This document shows positions 50,993 to 59,883 of a stretch of DNA of 64,000 bases, piece after piece (the first letter of the stretch is position 1; each line of letters begins with the position of its first letter). The notes beneath the pieces are model-generated. The model had not been told where the DNA came from. It did no database searches and saw nothing but the letters and a program-made list of their open reading frames with translations. Position numbers and translations under genes: made by a program. The stretch is from Dehalococcoidia bacterium (GTDB taxonomy: Bacteria; Chloroflexota; Dehalococcoidia; SM23-28-2; RBG-16-64-32), in the NCBI GenBank assembly GCA_030690405.1, contig JAUYGU010000059.1:6731-70730 (forward strand). The letters are read 5' to 3'.

Positions 50993-51200
50993 CCTGCGGC
51001 TCTTGGCCAGCCGGACTGACAGTAGTGTTTCCGATGACGGGCGCGAGTTGTCATGCCGTACGCATCACTGGCTAATCGCAAAGCAAGACGGTCCTGAGAG
51101 CGAGGGCGTTTGTAAGTGGTGCGGCGCCCGCCGGAACTTCATCAACGGCTTTACGGGCTCGTATGGTGGCTACCCCCGGCGGCTTGCCAGGAGCGGTTGA
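50979..51200 (+). CDS. Small zinc-ribbon-like protein
   Basis: 73 residues from GTG. HHWLIAKQDGPESEGVCKWCGARRNF has the HHW...GVCxxCG pattern of small zinc proteins found in Actinobacteria and Chloroflexota. Overlaps the previous gene by 14 bases. Confidence 0.6.
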   Translation: MQGDSLRLLASRTDSSVSDDGRELSCRTHHWLIAKQDGPESEGVCKWCGARRNFINGFTGSYGGYPRRLARSG

Positions 51201-51230
51201 CTCGTACTGGGACGGAGGAGGAGACGAAAC

Positions 51231-51473
51231 GTGCAGGAGAAGGCTAGCGTGCAGCCCTTCGGCGACTATCTGCGTGATCTCCGCAGCCAGCGCAGAATGG
51301 ACCTGAAGGACGTTTCCGAGATATGCGGAGTCGGCGTCGCCCGTCTGATGGCGCTGGAATCGGGATCGGGTTCCCCCAACCGGCGGGAGCTCCGCCAGCT
51401 TGCCCGCGCCTTCCGGATGTCCGGAGAGACGATGCTGCTGAAGGCGGGGCAGATGCGGCTGATCCTGGATTAG
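51231..51473 (+). CDS. Small Xre-type helix-turn-helix protein 3
   Basis: 80 residues from GTG, with GGAGGAGGAG upstream. FGDYLRDLRSQRRMDLKDVSEICGV, ARLMALESGSGSP and ELRQLARAFRMSGETMLLKAG align with proteins 1 and 2, including the FGxYL start of the domain. Confidence 0.7.
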   Translation: MQEKASVQPFGDYLRDLRSQRRMDLKDVSEICGVGVARLMALESGSGSPNRRELRQLARAFRMSGETMLLKAGQMRLILD

Positions 51474-51521
51474 GGCCGCCGGCGCTCATGTCCTAAGAGG
51501 GAACCGAGAGGGAGAGAGAAC

Positions 51522-51815
51522 GTGCCAGTGATTCGCCAGCGGATCATCGGCCGGGTCGAACACAACCCGGCGGCCGTGCGCGTTCTCGTTTTCCTGGCAC
51601 ACAGCTCCCGGGACTGGTTCGATGTCGAATCTATTCAGGCAGGCGCCAGTACCGCTACACACCCGCTGGGGCGTCTGCTTGACGAGTTGGTGGATGACGG
51701 GTTCTTGCGACGTAGGCAGGTCGGGGAGATGCCCCTCTACGCCCTCACGAAGCACCGCGAGGTTCGGAATGCGGCGCTCTATCTGAGCGAGAGGGAGCGC
51801 CAGGCGCTGAGATAG
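51522..51815 (+). CDS. Small winged-helix protein, paralog of 49070
   Basis: 97 residues from GTG. RVLVFLAHSSRDWFDVESI and GRLLDELVDDGFLRRRQVGEMPLYALTK repeat the pattern of 49070-49495. It follows Xre protein 3 by 48 bases, so the Xre-winged-helix pairing occurs twice in the operon in opposite order. Confidence 0.65.
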   Translation: MPVIRQRIIGRVEHNPAAVRVLVFLAHSSRDWFDVESIQAGASTATHPLGRLLDELVDDGFLRRRQVGEMPLYALTKHREVRNAALYLSERERQALR

Positions 51816-51825
51816 GGAAATCGCG

Positions 51826-51927
51826 GTGCTAGCGCAAGACATAGCCATCGTCGCTGGCCTCGGCGTCATCTACCTGGCCATGATCGCGACGCTCATCGCC
51901 ATGGCCATCCTGCTCCGCAAAGAATAG
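51826..51927 (+). CDS. 33-residue single-helix membrane peptide
   Basis: From GTG: MLAQDIAIVAGLGVIYLAM, IATLIAMAILL, RKE. One membrane helix with a positive end. It is too short for standard gene finding, but it follows the operon by 10 bases in the same strand. Confidence 0.45.
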   Translation: MLAQDIAIVAGLGVIYLAMIATLIAMAILLRKE

Positions 51928-52061
51928 CTCGCTGCCCGTTCTCTGCCAACGGAATTCTCGTGATCGCATCGATCCCAGCGGCTTCCCCAGGACTTGCGGC
52001 TAAGCCGCATCGGTAGACAGATCCCGCGGATAGGCCGCCAAGCCGCACGGCGGCCCGCTAT
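51928..52061. other. Gene-free end of the island with inverted repeats
   Basis: gcggctaagccgc and gccgccaagccgcacggcggc are imperfect palindromes next to the right att-like copy. They could be recombinase arm sites; no integrase gene lies here or elsewhere in the island. Confidence 0.4.
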
Positions 52062-52107
52062 CTCCGAAGCCGGAAGCGCAGGTTCGAGTCCTGCCGTGGG
52101 TACCATT
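52062..52107 (+). repeat. Attachment-site-like direct repeat, right copy (tRNA-Arg 3' end)
   Basis: Same 46 bases as the tRNA-Arg end except one (ccgtggg for ccggggg). It lacks the 5' half, so it is not a tRNA. Confidence 0.75.
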
Positions 52108-52272
52108 CTTGAATCCCTTCATCGCAACACCAGAGTTCGTGCGGCGTGCCGCCCGGGTGGTTGTGTTACAATACCGTCCAACCACCGGGCGCGGCTGGGG
52201 CCGGCCCCCTCTCCCGGATTTCCTCACCTGCCTCGAGACAAGCTGCTAGTTTGAATAGAAAGGTGCACGTTC

Positions 52273-52788
52273 ATGGACGTGAAGGGAACGCTACAACAGC
52301 AGATGCAGGCCTTGCACGGCACGCTGGAAGCGGCGATCCGTGACTGTCCCGCGGAAGCGCTCACACAGAAACTCCCCGGTTCCACGATCAACTCCATCGG
52401 GGCCATCTACGCCCACACCATCTTCAGCGAAGACGGGATCCTCAACGGGCTCGTCCGAGGTGGGACTCCCGTCTACTTCGCCGGTGGTTGGGCGCCGAAG
52501 GTCGGCCTCGACATGCCGAAGGGGGGCATGGAGCCGGACTGGGCCGTCACGCTCGACATCAACCTCTTTCGCCAGTACGCCGCGGCGGTTTACGAGGGCA
52601 CCGACGAGTACCTCGCCACTGTCAGCGACGCCGAACTCGACCGTATCGTCGATCCCGGCTTCGCTCCTCCGATGCCCGTGCGGTCGCTCATCGCGAATCT
52701 GCTGGCCTGGCACGCCGCCACGCACCAGGGCGAGATCTCGGCCCTGAAGGGCGTCCAGGGCTTCAACGGCCTCGACCTTACCCACTAG
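52273..52788 (+). CDS. DinB-superfamily protein
   Basis: 171 residues of the DinB four-helix fold. Metal-ligand His residues are in IYAHTIF (about residue 47) and WHAATHQGE (about 139-143), the DinB spacing. Members include thiol-dependent enzymes such as mycothiol- or bacillithiol-dependent transferases; the cofactor is not predictable. First gene outside the island. Confidence 0.82.
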   Translation: MDVKGTLQQQMQALHGTLEAAIRDCPAEALTQKLPGSTINSIGAIYAHTIFSEDGILNGLVRGGTPVYFAGGWAPKVGLDMPKGGMEPDWAVTLDINLFRQYAAAVYEGTDEYLATVSDAELDRIVDPGFAPPMPVRSLIANLLAWHAATHQGEISALKGVQGFNGLDLTH

Positions 52789-52891
52789 CGCGGCAGATAC
52801 GACCTTTGGCGTGCCGGAGTTGCCCCTGCTATAGTTGGCGTAAGTTCCGGCAGCGGTTGTCAGGCCAACTTCTGGGAAGGGGAAGGTGCTT

Positions 52892-54109
52892 ATGGTGGAC
52901 GGGCCTGTAGAGGATTGGGCCACCGATTACGACATCTTCGACCCGGCGTATGTGAAGGATCCCTATCCGGTCTGGGATGAGCTGCGCCAGCAGTGCCCCG
53001 TGGCGCACACGGAGCGGTGGGGCGGCTCCTGGATGCCAACTCGCTACGCGGACCTGTTCGAGATCGCGCGGGACGTGCAGCACTTCTCGTCGCGTAATGT
53101 GCTGGTGGCGCCCGCGGGCCCGCCGCCGGAAGATGCGGGCGCGGAAGCTGCGACCGCCTTTCAGGTCGGGGCGCCGCCGATAACGTCCGACCCGCCGGTG
53201 CACACGTGGGCGCGCCGCCTGCTCCTGCCCCCGTTCTCCATAAAAGCAGTCGCGCAGCTTGAGCCGGAGACCCGCGAGCTGTGCCGGTCATTGATCGACG
53301 GCTTCATCGACAAGGGGCGCGCCGACGCCGCCGCGGACTACGCGCAGCAGATACCGCCGCGGGTCATCGCCGGCATGCTGGGCATCCCGAAAGAGATGGC
53401 CAGCACGTTCACGGATTGGGTGCGGGGGTTCCTGGAGTTCGGCCTGACGAACGCCGATATCAGGGGAGAGGCCGCCAGATCGATCTTCGGCTTCTTGAGG
53501 GAACGCATCGAAGAACGCAAGGAGCAACCGGGCGACGATCTGATCAGCTACCTGCTCGCGTCCGAGGTCAACGGCCGGGCCGTTCCTGAACCGCACGTTC
53601 TGGGGACGTGCTTCCTTCTGCTCGTGGCCGGGATCGACACCACCTGGAGCTCGATCGGCTCGGCGCTCTGGCACCTGGCCCAGCACCCTGAAGACCGCGC
53701 GCGGCTGGTGGCCGAGCCGGAGCTGATGCCTGTCGCGGTGGAGGAGTTGCTGCGAGCCTACTCGCCGGTCACGATGGCGCGGGTCGTCACGGAGGACCTT
53801 GAGTACGGCGGGCGGAAGATTACGGCGGGCGATAAGGTCCTGATGTCGTTCCCCGCCGCCAACCGTGACCCGGAGAAGTTTCCGGACGCCGACAAGGTGA
53901 TCATTGATCGAGCCGAGAACCCGCACATCGCGTTCGGCGTCGGCATCCACCGCTGCGCCGGGTCGAACCTGGCGCGCATGGAGATGCAGGTGTCCATAGA
54001 GGAGTGGCTGGCGCGCATCCCCGAATTCCGGCTGGAGGACGCCGACGCCGTAACCTGGGCCGGCGGGCAGGTGCGCGGCCCGCGCTCTATGCCGGTGGTG
54101 TTCCCATGA
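52892..54109 (+). CDS. Cytochrome P450
   Basis: 405 residues from the ATG at 52892, AAGGGGAAGG upstream. I-helix AGIDTT, K-helix ExxR in EELLRAY, and the haem loop FGVGIHRCAG (Cys355) are intact. Soluble class I type, probably served by the 3Fe-4S ferredoxin whose ATG overlaps its stop. Substrate unknown; fits hydrophobic-compound or steroid-type oxidation. Confidence 0.94.
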   Translation: MVDGPVEDWATDYDIFDPAYVKDPYPVWDELRQQCPVAHTERWGGSWMPTRYADLFEIARDVQHFSSRNVLVAPAGPPPEDAGAEAATAFQVGAPPITSDPPVHTWARRLLLPPFSIKAVAQLEPETRELCRSLIDGFIDKGRADAAADYAQQIPPRVIAGMLGIPKEMASTFTDWVRGFLEFGLTNADIRGEAARSIFGFLRERIEERKEQPGDDLISYLLASEVNGRAVPEPHVLGTCFLLLVAGIDTTWSSIGSALWHLAQHPEDRARLVAEPELMPVAVEELLRAYSPVTMARVVTEDLEYGGRKITAGDKVLMSFPAANRDPEKFPDADKVIIDRAENPHIAFGVGIHRCAGSNLARMEMQVSIEEWLARIPEFRLEDADAVTWAGGQVRGPRSMPVVFP

Positions 54110-54315
54110 TGCGCATCAGGGTCGACGGCGAGAAGTGCCAGGGGCACAACCGCTGCTTCGTCGCGGCGAGAGAGCTGTTCGAGCTTGACGACTACGGCTA
54201 TTCGCACGAGGTTGGTGACGGCGTCGTGCCACCGGAGCTGGAGGAGAAGGCCAGGCTCGCGGTGTCCAACTGCCCCGAGCGCGCCATCAGCATCGAAGAG
54301 ATCGCGGAGGGGTGA
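54106..54315 (+). CDS. [3Fe-4S]-type ferredoxin
   Basis: 69 residues. KCQGHNRC and NCPERAI give the CxxHxxC...CP pattern of P450-associated ferredoxins, with His replacing the fourth cluster Cys, so a 3Fe-4S cluster is expected. It overlaps the P450 stop by four bases (ATGA). No ferredoxin reductase nearby. Confidence 0.92.
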   Translation: MMRIRVDGEKCQGHNRCFVAARELFELDDYGYSHEVGDGVVPPELEEKARLAVSNCPERAISIEEIAEG

Positions 54316-54348
54316 GCGATGGAGTTTGGCGACAGCGCTGACGGCGGG

Positions 54349-54597
54349 CTACTTTTCGAGGTCGTCTAAGCGCTTGTAGATGCCGTAGTCGATCGCCATA
54401 TGGTACACGAGGGTTGTCGCCAGCAGCCCCACAGCGAGAGCAACGCCACCGATGATCGCCGCGACGTCGCTGTCCGCGGCCACGCCGATCGCCAGCACGA
54501 TCGCTCCAGCCGCGCCGGCAAGCGAGGGAACCAGCGGAGCGGCATGGCCCCGTTCGTCGTCATTCGCGGCCCGCAGAATCGCCCTTGCTTGTGTCAT
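54349..54597 (-). CDS. Small two-helix membrane protein
   Basis: 82 residues. The start is ATG 54597 with GGAGGTG upstream. Two helices (AGAAGAIVLAIGVAA and VAAIIGGVALAVGLLATTLVY) are followed by a soluble end YKRLDDLEK. Function unknown; convergent with the ferredoxin. Confidence 0.65.
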   Translation of the reverse strand: MTQARAILRAANDDERGHAAPLVPSLAGAAGAIVLAIGVAADSDVAAIIGGVALAVGLLATTLVYHMAIDYGIYKRLDDLEK

Positions 54598-54698
54598 GAC
54601 ACCTCCGATGGTCTGAACGCCGTAACGTGTTCTGGTAATTAAGCACCTCGGCCCGCTGGGGTCAAGGGGGCGGTTGGGACGCCGGGAGACGGATCCCG

Positions 54699-56108
54699 CT
54701 AGATGGGAGCGCCGGGGGCAACGAGCGGCCACGGTTGGGTGCGCTCCATCGTGAGAGCCAGGTCCAGCAGCAGCGCATCCTCGTGACGCCTTGCGTACGC
54801 CTGCAGGCCTATGGGGAGGCCGCCGCTGGAGACGCCGGCCGGGATAGAGATCGCGGGGTAGCCGGAGAGGTTGGCCGGGATGGTCAGGGCACCGGCGTTG
54901 TACGGACTCACGGAAACCTCGCCAACCTGGTAGGGCATCGGGCCCTCGGCCGCGAAGGGTTCCATTGGGCTGGTGGCGCAGAGCAGGATGTCCACCTGCT
55001 CGAACAGGTCGGCCATCGCCTCGTTCATCTCTATACGGAACGTCTCTACCTCCGCGCCGTGCCAGGCCCGGTACTGGGGAGAGGCCTCCATGGCAAAGCG
55101 GATCTCGACAGTCAGGTCTTCCTTGCAGTCCGGCCAGTAGTCCTTCAGGTCAGCGATGAGCGACGGGAGCCCTGCTCTCGCCCAGGCGAGGCCGTTCTCC
55201 GGCACCTTCACCTCCAAATCCACCCGTCGCAGGCCCGCCGCCTCGACCAGCACGTCCGCCGCGTCACGCACGACGCGCGCCACCTCCGGATGGACGACGG
55301 CGTTGCCCAGGTCCGGCGCGACGGCTACCCGCAGCCCCCTCAGGTCGCTGTTGCCGAGGCGCTCTTCCCAGCCGTCGATGCGGGGCAGGCTGAACGGATC
55401 GCGCGGATCGTAGCCGCAGGTGACATCGTACCAGCGGGCGGCGTCGCGGACGCTGCGGGCCACCGTACCCTTCACGGCCGCCAACTGGCCGTTACCGGCG
55501 CTCGGCCCCCGCGGTATGCGGCCGAAGGTGCCCTTCATCCCGACCAGCCCGCAATACGAAGCCGGGATTCGGATGGAGCCGCCGCCGTCACCCGCGGTCG
55601 CCAGGGGGACGAGGCCCCCGGAGACGGCGGCCGCGGGCCCGCCCGACGAGCCGGCGGGGGTGCGCTCCAGGTTCCAGGGGTTGCGCGTCACGCCGTGAAG
55701 CTTCGTCGCGGTATAGGCGACGAAGCCGAACTCGGAGGTCGCCGCCTTGCCGACGATGACCGCGCCCGCCGCACGGAGCCGCTCGACGTGCGTGGAGTCC
55801 CGTTCCGCCATTTTGTCTTTGAACACCACCGAGCCATGGCTCGTCGGCATCCCCGCCGCGTTCTCGACGTCCTTTACGAGCAGCGGCACGCCGGCGAACA
55901 GCCCCGGGTCTTCGCCTCTGCTCAGCCTCTCGTCGATGGCCGCGGCCTGGCGCCGCGCGCCCTCCGCGTCGAGGGTGACCACGGTGTTCAGCTCCGACCG
56001 CTGTATCGCGTCCAGGGACGCGTCGAGCGCATCCGCGGCCCTGACCTCTCGCCGCCGCACGGCGTCCGCGAGGGAAGAGGCATCGTCCATCCAGACTTTC
56101 ATGGGCAA
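54699..56108 (-). CDS. Amidase-signature family hydrolase
   Basis: 469 residues (TTG at 56108; ATG at 56102 is equally possible). LLVKDVENAAG holds the catalytic Lys, and GSSGGPAAAVSGGLVPLATAGDGGGSIRIPA holds the cis-Ser and Ser nucleophile. A typical amidase of the GatA/AmiE-like superfamily, but not GatA itself, since gatBC are absent. Substrate unknown; may belong to the same catabolic set as the P450. Confidence 0.9.
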   Translation of the reverse strand: MPMKVWMDDASSLADAVRRREVRAADALDASLDAIQRSELNTVVTLDAEGARRQAAAIDERLSRGEDPGLFAGVPLLVKDVENAAGMPTSHGSVVFKDKMAERDSTHVERLRAAGAVIVGKAATSEFGFVAYTATKLHGVTRNPWNLERTPAGSSGGPAAAVSGGLVPLATAGDGGGSIRIPASYCGLVGMKGTFGRIPRGPSAGNGQLAAVKGTVARSVRDAARWYDVTCGYDPRDPFSLPRIDGWEERLGNSDLRGLRVAVAPDLGNAVVHPEVARVVRDAADVLVEAAGLRRVDLEVKVPENGLAWARAGLPSLIADLKDYWPDCKEDLTVEIRFAMEASPQYRAWHGAEVETFRIEMNEAMADLFEQVDILLCATSPMEPFAAEGPMPYQVGEVSVSPYNAGALTIPANLSGYPAISIPAGVSSGGLPIGLQAYARRHEDALLLDLALTMERTQPWPLVAPGAPI

Positions 56109-56274
56109 GGGTACCTTTCCATAATGACGGGGGTGGCGTTCAGTATAGCACCGGACGCGCGGGAGCTCGAACGCCTATACTTGACGAACGGGCGGGATAT
56201 ATATTCGGAAGGTGGCCGCACTGCGGCGCCGCAGCACAGCCGCAAGGGAGCCGCCCGGAAAGGAGAGCGAGTTC

Positions 56275-56838
56275 ATGCCACGTATCCGTACCGTCGAGTA
56301 CGCGGAAGCAACGCCCGCCGTGCGCGCGGCCCACGACGAAGTGGTTCGAGAACACGGCCGCATCACCAACATGAAACGCACTCTCCTCCATTCACTTCCG
56401 GCGTTCCGCGCGCTGATGGAGTGGTACCCGCTGCACGACACAGTGCAACCCTTCCTTGGAGAGCGCCTGACCAACCTCTTCGCCCACGCGATCTCCACCG
56501 ATACGGATTGCCTTGTCTGCTCGACGTTCTTCCGGCGGATCCTGCTCGATTCGGGCGAGAATCCGGACGAGTTTGCGCTCGACGAACGCGAAGATGTCGT
56601 CGTTGAGTTTGGGCGGCAGCTTGCGAAGCCGTTCGCCCGCGTCGCCGATGACCTCTACGAGCGCCTTGCCGCCGCGTTCAGCGACGAGCAGATCGTTGCC
56701 CTCACCGCCTTCGGCGCGTTGATGGTCGCAACCAACGTCTTCAACAACGCCCTCGCCGTCGAGCTCGACGGCTATCTGGAGCCGTACCGGAAGGGCGACG
56801 CGGCGCCCAGCGCAGCGCCGGCGGAAGGGGCAGCGTGA
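56275..56838 (+). CDS. Carboxymuconolactone decarboxylase / AhpD-like protein
   Basis: 187 residues. DTDCLVCSTFFRRIL gives the CxxC active-site helix of the AhpD/CMD family; the usual His a few residues on is an Arg here. AKGGAG precedes the ATG. Members act as peroxidase partners or decarboxylases; the reaction here cannot be told. Stop overlaps the SDR start. Confidence 0.8.
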   Translation: MPRIRTVEYAEATPAVRAAHDEVVREHGRITNMKRTLLHSLPAFRALMEWYPLHDTVQPFLGERLTNLFAHAISTDTDCLVCSTFFRRILLDSGENPDEFALDEREDVVVEFGRQLAKPFARVADDLYERLAAAFSDEQIVALTAFGALMVATNVFNNALAVELDGYLEPYRKGDAAPSAAPAEGAA

Positions 56839-57647
56839 TGGCGGACGGCGAATTCGCGGGCAAGGCCGCGTTCGTCACCGGGGCCGCCCACGGACAGGGG
56901 CGCGCGGCGGCGCTGGCCCTGGCGCGGGCGGGCGCGCGGATCGCGGCGTTCGACGTGGCCCGGCCGCTGCCCTACCCCGGCTATGAGCTCGGCTCCCAGG
57001 ATGAGCTGCGCGGACTACAGCTTCTCTGCCGTGAGGCCGGGTCCGATTGCCTGACGTTTGAGGGTGACGTACGCGACGACGTCGCAATCACCGCCGCCAT
57101 CGACGGCACCGTCGCGGAGTTCGGGCGTATCGACGTCCTGTTCAACAACGCGGGGATCTGCGCCTACGGCCTGGCCCATGAGCTCAGCGAAGAGGCCTGG
57201 GACACGATGATCGACATCAACCTGAAGGGAAGCTGGCTGGTGGCCAGGCGGGTGATTCCGGTTATGATCCGGCAGCGCTCCGGCGTGATCATCAACAACT
57301 CGTCGGTCGCCGGGCTGCGCGGGATGAACCGGCTGAGCCATTACGCCGCATCGAAATGGGGCCTGACCGGCCTGACGCGGTCGTGGGCGATCGAGCTGGC
57401 GCCTCACGGCATCCGGGTCGTCTCCATCCATCCGACGGGGGTGAACACGCCGATGAACGACGGCCTGGCCTCCCTGGAGGGTGCGACGCCGCAGGAGATC
57501 GCCGAGCGTTCGGCAGGCAACCTGCTGCCGGTACCCTGGATCGAGCCGGAGGACGTGGCGGAGGCGGTCCTCTACCTCGCGTCTGATCGCGCGCGGTACG
57601 TGACCGGCTCGCAGTTCGTCATCGATGCCGGCCTGCTGGCGCGCTGA
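56838..57647 (+). CDS. SDR-family oxidoreductase, possibly mycofactocin-dependent type
   Basis: 269 residues. TGAAHGQGRAAALALARAGA, NNAG, NSSVAGL and YAASKWGLTGLTRS carry the SDR motifs, and the end VTGSQFVIDAGLL is typical. The GQGR motif and the inserted DVARPLPYPGYELGSQDEL loop resemble SDRs with non-exchangeable NAD associated with mycofactocin. No mycofactocin genes are in the window, so this is tentative. Confidence 0.85.
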   Translation: MADGEFAGKAAFVTGAAHGQGRAAALALARAGARIAAFDVARPLPYPGYELGSQDELRGLQLLCREAGSDCLTFEGDVRDDVAITAAIDGTVAEFGRIDVLFNNAGICAYGLAHELSEEAWDTMIDINLKGSWLVARRVIPVMIRQRSGVIINNSSVAGLRGMNRLSHYAASKWGLTGLTRSWAIELAPHGIRVVSIHPTGVNTPMNDGLASLEGATPQEIAERSAGNLLPVPWIEPEDVAEAVLYLASDRARYVTGSQFVIDAGLLAR

Positions 57648-57656
57648 CCGGCGGCC

Positions 57657-59219
57657 TCAGGGCGTGGCGGCGTCCGCTGGGGCCGTAGCGCCGGTTGCGA
57701 CCGTGACGGCCACCTCGGTGCCTCCTCCGGGGCTGGACCGCAGCTCGAAGTGGCCGCCCACCAGTTCGGCCCGCTCCTTCATACCGACGAGGCCGAGCTT
57801 CCCGGCGAGGGAGAGAGCGGAGATGTTTTCGGGAGCGGAAAAGCCGAGGCCGTCGTCGGTCACCGATAGCCGGAGGCCCTGGTCGCCGAAGTCCAGCTCA
57901 ACCGAGGCGGAGGTTGCCTCGGCGTGGTTCTCTACGTTCCGCAGGGCCTCCTGAGCGATCCGAAAGAGGGCGAGCTCGACGAGCCGGTCCAGGCGGCGGG
58001 GTTTGCCGGTGACCTGCAACCGCGCCCCCTTGGGAAGGCGGCAATCGTCTATGAGCATCTCGATGGCGGCCAGGAGGCCGAGGTCATCGAGAACGGAGGG
58101 CCGGAGATCGCGACTGTAGCGGCGGACCGCCTGGAGGATGTCGCGGGTCAGGTTCAGGAGGTCGTCGATGGGCTGCGTCATGTCGGGGGGAGAGGGCCTC
58201 CGGAGCTGCTCCAGCTTGCGGACCAGCCGCACCAGCTCCTGCGCCGTATCGTCATGTAGCTCACGAGCGATCCGGAGACGCTCTTCCTCCTGGGCCTGGG
58301 TAACCTGGCTGACGTACGAGCGCAGGCTCTCCTGACGCTCGCGGTAGAGGCGGGCGTTCTCCACGGCGACTCTGACCTGCTGAGCGACTGTGGTCAGCAG
58401 CTCCACCTGCTCATCGGTCAGCGTGTCCCCGGCCATCGCTGTCGCCCCGAGCGAACCGAGCAGGCCGGTCTCTCCCAGGAGCGGTACGGCGGCCGCCTCA
58501 CCTTCGCTGACCACCCGCGTGCCCTCTGACACGAGCCGGTGATGGAGGGCCTGCGCCAGACCCACAGGCGGCGGCGAATGGGGTTCCGCGGCCTCGGCAA
58601 GGGTGAGCGGGTCGCCGCCGGCAGGATGGGGCTCCAGGCGCAACCACACGGTTTGCAGCGAGAGGCCTGAAAGGAGGCGACGCAAGACCGGCGACAACTG
58701 CTGCTCAACTTCCAGGGTGTGGCTGAGGATCTCTCCAACCTCATTCAACAGCCCCAGGCTCGCGCTGGTGCTCTCCGCTCTCAGCCTCTGCTTGGTCTCC
58801 AGGTCCACCCTCCGGGCGACGACGATGGCCACGCTGACCATTATCGTCAGTTGCAGGAGTTCGCCAAGACGTTGGAGTCCGGCGTGCCATACAAACATGT
58901 TGGGCATAGCCAGGGTGGCGCTCCATAGGGCTGTGGGCAGGGCACCCTCCATGCCAAAGTTGAGTCCGGCGTACACTATGGGGATGAAGTAGAAGGAGAC
59001 AGGTACGAAGGAGAGGGCCTCATGCTCCCCCAACGCTTCGGTGGCTTCCAGTTCCCAGTGGAGCGCAGTGATAATCAGGACCAAGGCCTGCACTGCCCAG
59101 AAGCGCCAGTCGCGAAACCTTTCGGATAGGCGGCGGACGGCACCCCTCAGGTCCAGCAAGCGTCTGGCACTCGCCGCCGGAGCGGCGTCGGGCCAGGAAG
59201 CGCCCGCCTCAGCTTTCAT
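57657..59219 (-). CDS. NarL-type sensor histidine kinase
   Basis: 520 residues. The N-terminal membrane part has four hydrophobic stretches (about 39-52, 68-90, 97-112, 122-138), followed by a GAF-like domain (about 145-290) and a HisKA_3 dimerisation region with RIARELHDDTAQELVRLV (His322). The HATPase has NVENHAEA and the G box. It overlaps the response regulator by 11 bases. Signal unknown; may act on the redox or trehalose genes. Confidence 0.88.
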   Translation of the reverse strand: MKAEAGASWPDAAPAASARRLLDLRGAVRRLSERFRDWRFWAVQALVLIITALHWELEATEALGEHEALSFVPVSFYFIPIVYAGLNFGMEGALPTALWSATLAMPNMFVWHAGLQRLGELLQLTIMVSVAIVVARRVDLETKQRLRAESTSASLGLLNEVGEILSHTLEVEQQLSPVLRRLLSGLSLQTVWLRLEPHPAGGDPLTLAEAAEPHSPPPVGLAQALHHRLVSEGTRVVSEGEAAAVPLLGETGLLGSLGATAMAGDTLTDEQVELLTTVAQQVRVAVENARLYRERQESLRSYVSQVTQAQEEERLRIARELHDDTAQELVRLVRKLEQLRRPSPPDMTQPIDDLLNLTRDILQAVRRYSRDLRPSVLDDLGLLAAIEMLIDDCRLPKGARLQVTGKPRRLDRLVELALFRIAQEALRNVENHAEATSASVELDFGDQGLRLSVTDDGLGFSAPENISALSLAGKLGLVGMKERAELVGGHFELRSSPGGGTEVAVTVATGATAPADAATP

Positions 59220-59883
59220 CGAGGTCTTCCATCTGGAGCACGCCGCGTCTGAGGCCGACGATCACGGCCTCCGTGCGTGAGCCCACGCCGAGCTTGTTGA
59301 AGATGTGCGTCAGGTGCACCTGCACCGTCCGCAGGCTGATAAACAGGCGCTTGGCGATGCGCGCGTTGCTCAAGCCGCAGGCGGCCAGCCGCAGGATCTC
59401 CCGCTCCCGCTCCGTCAGGAGGTCGCCTTCAGGACGGGCCGGCTCCTGGTGTTGTGCTTCGTCCGCAAACCGTGCCAGCACCTTCTTGATGATGGCGGGA
59501 TGGAGAACGGGCTCGCCGGCGTGGACCGACCGCACGGCCCGCACCACCTCGGCGGAAGGGACGTCCTTCAGCAGGTAGCCGGCGGCGCCCGCCGCCAGCA
59601 GCGCGAAGATGTACTGGTCGTCATCGTACTGGGTGAGGATGAGTACCGCGGTGCCCGGCCGGACGGCCTTTATCCGCTCCGTAGCTTCGATGCCGCTCAT
59701 CACCGGCATGGAGATGTCCACTATGGCGACATCGGGGTTCAGCCGGTCCGCCAGGGCGACCGCCTCGGCGCCGTTGGTAGCCTCCCCCACGATCTCGATG
59801 TCCGGCTCCTGTTCGAGGAGCTGGCGCGTCGCCTCGCGGACAAAGGTGTGGTCCTCTGCGATTATTACGCGGATCTTCTCCAT
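59209..59883 (-). CDS. NarL/FixJ-family response regulator
   Basis: 224 residues from the ATG at 59883. Acidic pocket Glu10/Asp11, phosphoacceptor Asp56 (VDISMP), Lys in LLKDVPSAE, and a C-terminal LuxR-type HTH (LTEREREILRLAACGLSNARIAKRLFISLRTVQVHL). Partner of the kinase encoded downstream. Confidence 0.92.
   Translation of the reverse strand: MEKIRVIIAEDHTFVREATRQLLEQEPDIEIVGEATNGAEAVALADRLNPDVAIVDISMPVMSGIEATERIKAVRPGTAVLILTQYDDDQYIFALLAAGAAGYLLKDVPSAEVVRAVRSVHAGEPVLHPAIIKKVLARFADEAQHQEPARPEGDLLTEREREILRLAACGLSNARIAKRLFISLRTVQVHLTHIFNKLGVGSRTEAVIVGLRRGVLQMEDLDES

Noticed and set aside
52062..52107. Second tRNA-Arg gene
   Set aside because: Only the anticodon loop to CCA is present; the acceptor 5' strand and D-arm are missing, so it is an att-like copy.
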